A stretch of 64,000 nucleotides of DNA from Anaerococcus jeddahensis (GTDB taxonomy: Bacteria; Bacillota; Clostridia; Tissierellales; Peptoniphilaceae), in the NCBI RefSeq assembly GCF_001182725.1, contig NZ_CWHU01000004.1, positions 223,506 to 287,505 on the forward strand. The letters run 5' to 3'. The notes below the pieces were generated by a model. It saw only the letters and a list, made by a program, of their open reading frames with translations, made no database searches and was not told where the DNA came from. A program made the position numbers and the translations under genes. Shown in pieces: positions 60,197 to 64,000 of this stretch (its first letter is position 1; each line of letters opens with the position of its first letter).

Positions 60197-61417
60197 TTAT
60201 TTTTTTATAAACCTATCTAAAACTTTATGGCCAATTGATCTTATTTTCATCAATACCTTATATTTGGTAGGATTTGGATAGTATAAAAACGCATCTGATT
60301 TCATTATTATATATCCATTAAAGTTTTGCTTAAATCTTAAAATTCCCTGACTAGAATTAATATCGTGGCTTTCCCCTTCAAAAAATACACCAAAGAAATT
60401 ATAAATAGGCAAATTTCTTTTCATAGTTCTAAGCATTGCCTCATATTGAAGGATAAAAGCTCCTGGAAGTTTATGATATTTTTCTATAGATCCCCCATAA
60501 AAATAAATGGCCTCATCTTCTTGATAAATCAAAATCATATTTGCAAGATTTACTATATTAGAATCAGAATCTTTTTTATATTCTTCAAGTTCTTTTATGT
60601 CTTTTTCCAAAGATTTTATTCTTTGACTATTCTTTTTTGAATTAGGGTCTAAAGTTGATATTAAATCATTTAATTTTTTTATAGACCTATCAAAGTCTAT
60701 TTCTGCTGTCAAATACTCGACATCATCTTTAAATTCATCAAAAAATTTTGTATAATATTTTAAACTCTTATCAGAAAATCCTTGATTTCTTGCTGTATCT
60801 TCCGTTAATTTTTTAAAATCTTCTAACTCTTCTCTTTTAATAGGTCTTACTCTAATATCATGCTCTTTTGCCTTTTTTATCTTTCTTCTGGCATTGTTGT
60901 TAAAAGATTTTAAAAGTTTTTTCTCATCATCTGGCAAAAATTCGCTAATATCTTTTACAAATTGGTAGTTACTAAGTCCGTAATTATTTATAACAGAACC
61001 ATCATTTTCTATATAGCCAACCTCTTTCATCTTATCTACAAAAGTAAGGTCAGCATAAGAAGTAACATTTCCTTCTTGGTCCATAAAAGAGTAAATTTTG
61101 TCAGGTTTTACCAATAATTTTATAGCACCAATGTTTTTGGCGTAATCTTTTAACTTGTCATAAAAAATATATTCATATTTTTCTTCAAGAGCGTATGCCC
61201 CAATAAAAAGATCCAATCTTTCACTAATAAAAAGTTTTCTAATAAGAGTCATCCCAACTGCTAGAATATTCCCATTATCAACCAAGGCAAGAAGTTTTGG
61301 ATCTGCATAATCTATCCTTTTTACATTAGCCATTTTACTGGTTGAATAAAAAGAATGATTTCTAATTTTTTTTAAAAAATCATCAAATTCTTCTCTTGAA
61401 ATTTCTTTAATTTCCAT
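60197..61417 (-). CDS. FemAB-family peptidoglycan interpeptide-bridge aminoacyltransferase (copy 1)
   Basis: 406 residues, clearly homologous to the next gene over its whole length (shared DDEKKLLKSFNNNARRKIKKAKE and RFKQNFNGYI segments), with the same coiled-coil arm (LNDLISTLD...RIKSLEKDIKELEEY). Two tandem copies imply a bridge of at least two added residues or two different ones. First gene of the pair; AAGGAAGG lies before the ATG. The amino acid used cannot be read from sequence. Confidence 0.9.
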   Translation of the reverse strand: MEIKEISREEFDDFLKKIRNHSFYSTSKMANVKRIDYADPKLLALVDNGNILAVGMTLIRKLFISERLDLFIGAYALEEKYEYIFYDKLKDYAKNIGAIKLLVKPDKIYSFMDQEGNVTSYADLTFVDKMKEVGYIENDGSVINNYGLSNYQFVKDISEFLPDDEKKLLKSFNNNARRKIKKAKEHDIRVRPIKREELEDFKKLTEDTARNQGFSDKSLKYYTKFFDEFKDDVEYLTAEIDFDRSIKKLNDLISTLDPNSKKNSQRIKSLEKDIKELEEYKKDSDSNIVNLANMILIYQEDEAIYFYGGSIEKYHKLPGAFILQYEAMLRTMKRNLPIYNFFGVFFEGESHDINSSQGILRFKQNFNGYIIMKSDAFLYYPNPTKYKVLMKIRSIGHKVLDRFIKK

Positions 61418-61516
61418 ATTACCTTCCTTTTATTTCCTGTCTAATCATATCATATTTAATAATTCCATCAAGGATTAAAATCTTAAAATAGCTAATAAAA
61501 ATTTTAATCAAACAAA

Positions 61517-61540
61517 TAAGGGCCGAAGCCCTCATTCATT
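61517..61540 (-). terminator. Weak terminator after thrS
   Basis: Minus strand AGGGC-TTCG-GCCCT then TATTTGTTTG. The tetraloop stem is stable but the T-run is poor. Confidence 0.55.
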
Positions 61541-61621
61541 CAATAATCTTACTATTTATAATATTCAAATAATTATACTTTTAATAAAGTTTATAACAAG
61601 TTTTAATCTAATATTTTTTAA

Positions 61622-63547
61622 TTAAAATACAGACTCAAGAGCCTTAGAATCTCTTTCTTGGTTTAGTTTTTCAATAAATTCTTCGAAAGATACGTCTTTT
61701 GTTTCTTCTCCGTCTCTATTTCTTACTGTTAATTTTCCAGAATTTTCTTCGTTTTCGCCTACTACTAGCATGTAGTTTGTTCTCATAAGTTGAGCTTGTC
61801 TTATTTTATATCCTACTCCCTCACTTCTGTGATCAACATCTACTCTGTAGCCTGCTTTTTTGATTTTTTTTGCTAAATCATCTGCGAAATCTGCAAATTT
61901 ATCTGATACTGGTATGATTGCAATTTGTTTTGGATTTAGCCAAAGTGGGAATCTTCCTGCAAATTGTTCTGTAACTGAACCAATAAATCTTTCGATTGAT
62001 CCAAGAAGAGCTCTGTGAAGCATTACCGGTCTTTTCTTTTCGCCGTTTTCGTCTATATATGTTAGGTCAAAGTTTTGTGGTAATTGGAAATCTAGTTGGA
62101 TTGTTCCACATTGCCATGTTCTTTTTGCTGCATCTTCCAAGTGGAAGTCAATTTTTGGTCCGTAGAATGCTCCGTCTTTTGGATTTATTGTATAATCAAT
62201 TCCTCTTTCAATTAAAGCATCTTCTAGGGCTTTTTCTGCAAAATCCCATTCTTCAATTTTTCCCATAAAATCATCTGGTCTTGTTGATAATTCTATTTTA
62301 TATTTAAAGCCAAATGTTGAATATAAAAGGTCTGCAAGGTCAATCATTTTAAATACTTCGTCTTTTACTTGGCTTGGTAGACAATAAACGTGAGCATCAT
62401 CTTGAGTAAATGTTCTTACTCTGAAAAGTCCGTGAAGGGCTCCTGATAATTCGTGTCTATGAACTTGGCCGTATTCTGCAAGTCTAATTGGAAGATCTCT
62501 GTATGAATGTGGCTCTTCACCGTAAACTAAAACTGATCCAGGGCAGTTCATTGGTTTTACTGCATAATTTTCCCCGTCGATTTTTGTAAAGTACATATTT
62601 TCCTTGTAATGATCCCAGTGACCTGATCTATGCCACAATTCCTCATTCATGATAAGTGGAGTTTGGATTTCACCATAACCATTTTCAGCCAAAACATCTG
62701 TCCACCAATTTAAAAGCTCATGTCTTAAAATCATTCCGTTTTCTTTAAAAAATGGGAAGCCTGGAGCTTCTTCGTGGAAGGAGAAGAGGTTCATTTCCTT
62801 ACCAATTCTTCTGTGGTCACGTCTTTTAGCTTCTTCTTGAAGTTCAATGTATTCATCTAATTGCTTTCTCTTTTCAAAGCTTATACCATAAATTCTTTGA
62901 AGCATTTTTCTGTCAGAATCGCCTCTCCAATAAGCACCAGCTATAGAATTTAATTTGATTGCTTTTATAGCTTTTGTTGAAAGAAGGTGAGGTCCCTTGC
63001 AAAGGTCAACAAATACATTATCACCCATTTCATAAATAGTAATAATTTCATCTTCTGGAAGATCTTCAATTAATTCAACCTTGTAATCTTGATTTTCTTT
63101 TTTGAAATATTCCAAAGCTTCATTTCTTGAAATTTCTTTTCTTACCATTTTCAAATCTTTTTTGACAATTTCTTTCATTTTTTCTTCGATTTTTGGAAGG
63201 TCTTCTGGAACAAATCTGTGTTCAAGATCTATATCATAATAAAATCCGCCATCAATTGCAGGTCCAATTGCAAATTTTGCATCAGGCCAAATTTCCTTAA
63301 TAGCTGTAGCCATAACGTGACTTGAAGTATGCCAGAAAATTTCTTTTCCCTCTTTATCTTCAAATTTTACAACTTTAAAATCTGAATCTTCATTTATAGG
63401 TTCAGCATAACCCATAACTTTTCCATTAACAACAGCTCCCAAAGCTGATCTGAATAAGCCTTCAGAAATGTCTTTTGTAACATCTCCAACACTTACACCT
63501 TTGTCGTATTCTTTTACACTTTCATCTGGTAATTTGATTTTTATCAT
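61622..63547 (-). CDS. thrS: Threonyl-tRNA synthetase
   Basis: 641 residues, full length. TGS domain (about 1-62), editing/SAD domain with the HTSSHVMATAIKEIWP histidine pair, class II core with motif 2 FRVRTFTQDDAHVY and zinc-site MNCPGSVLVY, motif 3 MLHRALLGSIERF, then the anticodon-binding domain. Preceded by a T-box leader with an ACC specifier, so expression rises when uncharged tRNA(Thr) accumulates. Single-gene transcript. Confidence 0.97.
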   Translation of the reverse strand: MIKIKLPDESVKEYDKGVSVGDVTKDISEGLFRSALGAVVNGKVMGYAEPINEDSDFKVVKFEDKEGKEIFWHTSSHVMATAIKEIWPDAKFAIGPAIDGGFYYDIDLEHRFVPEDLPKIEEKMKEIVKKDLKMVRKEISRNEALEYFKKENQDYKVELIEDLPEDEIITIYEMGDNVFVDLCKGPHLLSTKAIKAIKLNSIAGAYWRGDSDRKMLQRIYGISFEKRKQLDEYIELQEEAKRRDHRRIGKEMNLFSFHEEAPGFPFFKENGMILRHELLNWWTDVLAENGYGEIQTPLIMNEELWHRSGHWDHYKENMYFTKIDGENYAVKPMNCPGSVLVYGEEPHSYRDLPIRLAEYGQVHRHELSGALHGLFRVRTFTQDDAHVYCLPSQVKDEVFKMIDLADLLYSTFGFKYKIELSTRPDDFMGKIEEWDFAEKALEDALIERGIDYTINPKDGAFYGPKIDFHLEDAAKRTWQCGTIQLDFQLPQNFDLTYIDENGEKKRPVMLHRALLGSIERFIGSVTEQFAGRFPLWLNPKQIAIIPVSDKFADFADDLAKKIKKAGYRVDVDHRSEGVGYKIRQAQLMRTNYMLVVGENEENSGKLTVRNRDGEETKDVSFEEFIEKLNQERDSKALESVF

Positions 63548-63676
63548 TTTTCTCTCCTTATAATTTTATCCACACTTTTCTAAAAATTTAGAAAAATTTC
63601 GTAACATTTTAAATTAAGAATCACAATTTTCTAGCTATAAATTTTTTAAAATTAAGAAAATTTTCTATTTTACAAT

Positions 63677-63888
63677 AAAAAAACACACCATCCCAAAGGA
63701 CGATGTGTCGTGGTTCCACCTTAATTTATACTCATTGATGTTTTAAGGCAGGTCATGCCTTTCGTATTACCGAAAATATCAGGGGTGGTCTTGGGGATAA
63801 TCTCAATTAAAAGCTCTCAGCAAACACTTTTTCTCTGTAAAAAAAGTAAAATCCTTACTCTTCCCGTCATCTAATCTATTTTTCTTAT
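63677..63888 (-). promoter_or_regulatory. Thr-specific T-box riboswitch of thrS
   Basis: Minus-strand order: promoter TTGCAA (63917-63922) with a 16-base spacer to TAATAT (63895-63900); stem I with AGTAAGGAT and GCTGAGAGC; specifier ACC in AAGACCACCCC (about 63786-63790); T-box AAGGTGGAACCACG (63709-63722); terminator ACACATCGTCC/GGATGGTGTGT then TTTTTTT (63678-63708). Beyond 63925 the sequence is AT-rich with no gene seen. Confidence 0.93.
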
Positions 63889-64000
63889 AAATCTATATTA
63901 CTAGCAAAATATTTTTTTGCAAATTTTTTTAAAATTTTTTTTTATTTTTAAATTGGACTAATTTTTTAATTAAAGATTATTTTTTATCAAAGAATTTTTT

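Noticed and set aside
63660-63890. tRNA-like gene upstream of thrS
   Set aside because: The AAGGTGGAACCACG box, specifier ACC and terminator identify it as a T-box leader.

Overview
The window is about 30% G+C, with Shine-Dalgarno sites before almost every gene, intrinsic terminators ending in T-runs, sortase-assembled pili, FemAB-type peptidoglycan bridge enzymes and a T-box on thrS. This fits a low-GC anaerobic Gram-positive coccus of the Peptoniphilaceae (Anaerococcus or a close relative). That placement is inference from gene content and style. There is no rRNA, tRNA, transposase, phage structural gene or CRISPR array in the window.

Layout. 0-2.8 kb: start of a surface-glycan locus (4,6-dehydratase, DegT aminotransferase). 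3-4.3 kb: pepC. 4.3-5.7 kb: dense intergenic repeats. 5.8-12.2 kb: a tetrapyrrole operon, hemA / precorrin-2 dehydrogenase / hemC-cobA-hemD triple fusion / hemB / hemL, able to go from glutamyl-tRNA to sirohydrochlorin-type intermediates. 12.5-17.7 kb: ROK sugar kinase, S41 lipoprotein protease and the t6A operon tsaE-tsaB-rimI-tsaD. 18.3-19.3 kb: FMN riboswitch and riboflavin transporter ribU. 19.4-22.3 kb: an orphan response regulator and an unusual protein with an HsdS-like C-terminus. 22.5-27.8 kb: a large surface protein, a multi-TM protein with an extracellular domain, and a CPBP protease. 28.6-31.7 kb: divergent peptidases pepF and M29. 32.0-34.5 kb: DUF3784 protein, a type I toxin-antitoxin locus plus a decayed second copy, and a structured leader before a YitT-family gene. 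35.3-37.1 kb: KdgT permease and TraX-like protein. 37.2-40.5 kb: a possible defence module (OLD-like ATPase with a PD-(D/E)XK-like partner and a divergent MazF-like gene). 40.7-48.3 kb: pilus locus with two pilins, one broken pilin and three class C sortases. 48.4-50.6 kb: DUF1659/DUF2922 pair, a sigma factor and a ComK-like regulator. 50.6-64 kb: nagB, UPF0210/ACT pair, rubrerythrin, pgi, two membrane proteins, MATE exporter, two FemAB paralogues and thrS with its T-box.

The most striking feature is a family of about 35 intergenic repeats. Each copy is bounded by GAGATCTC at one end and GATGGG at the other, in both orientations, and carries an optional insert of serial hairpins. One hairpin keeps the loop AAATCAA while its stem changes by compensating base pairs. 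The copies sit in nearly every large gap, split the ribU riboswitch leader from its terminator, and lie at the broken end of a pilin gene. I do not recognise the family.
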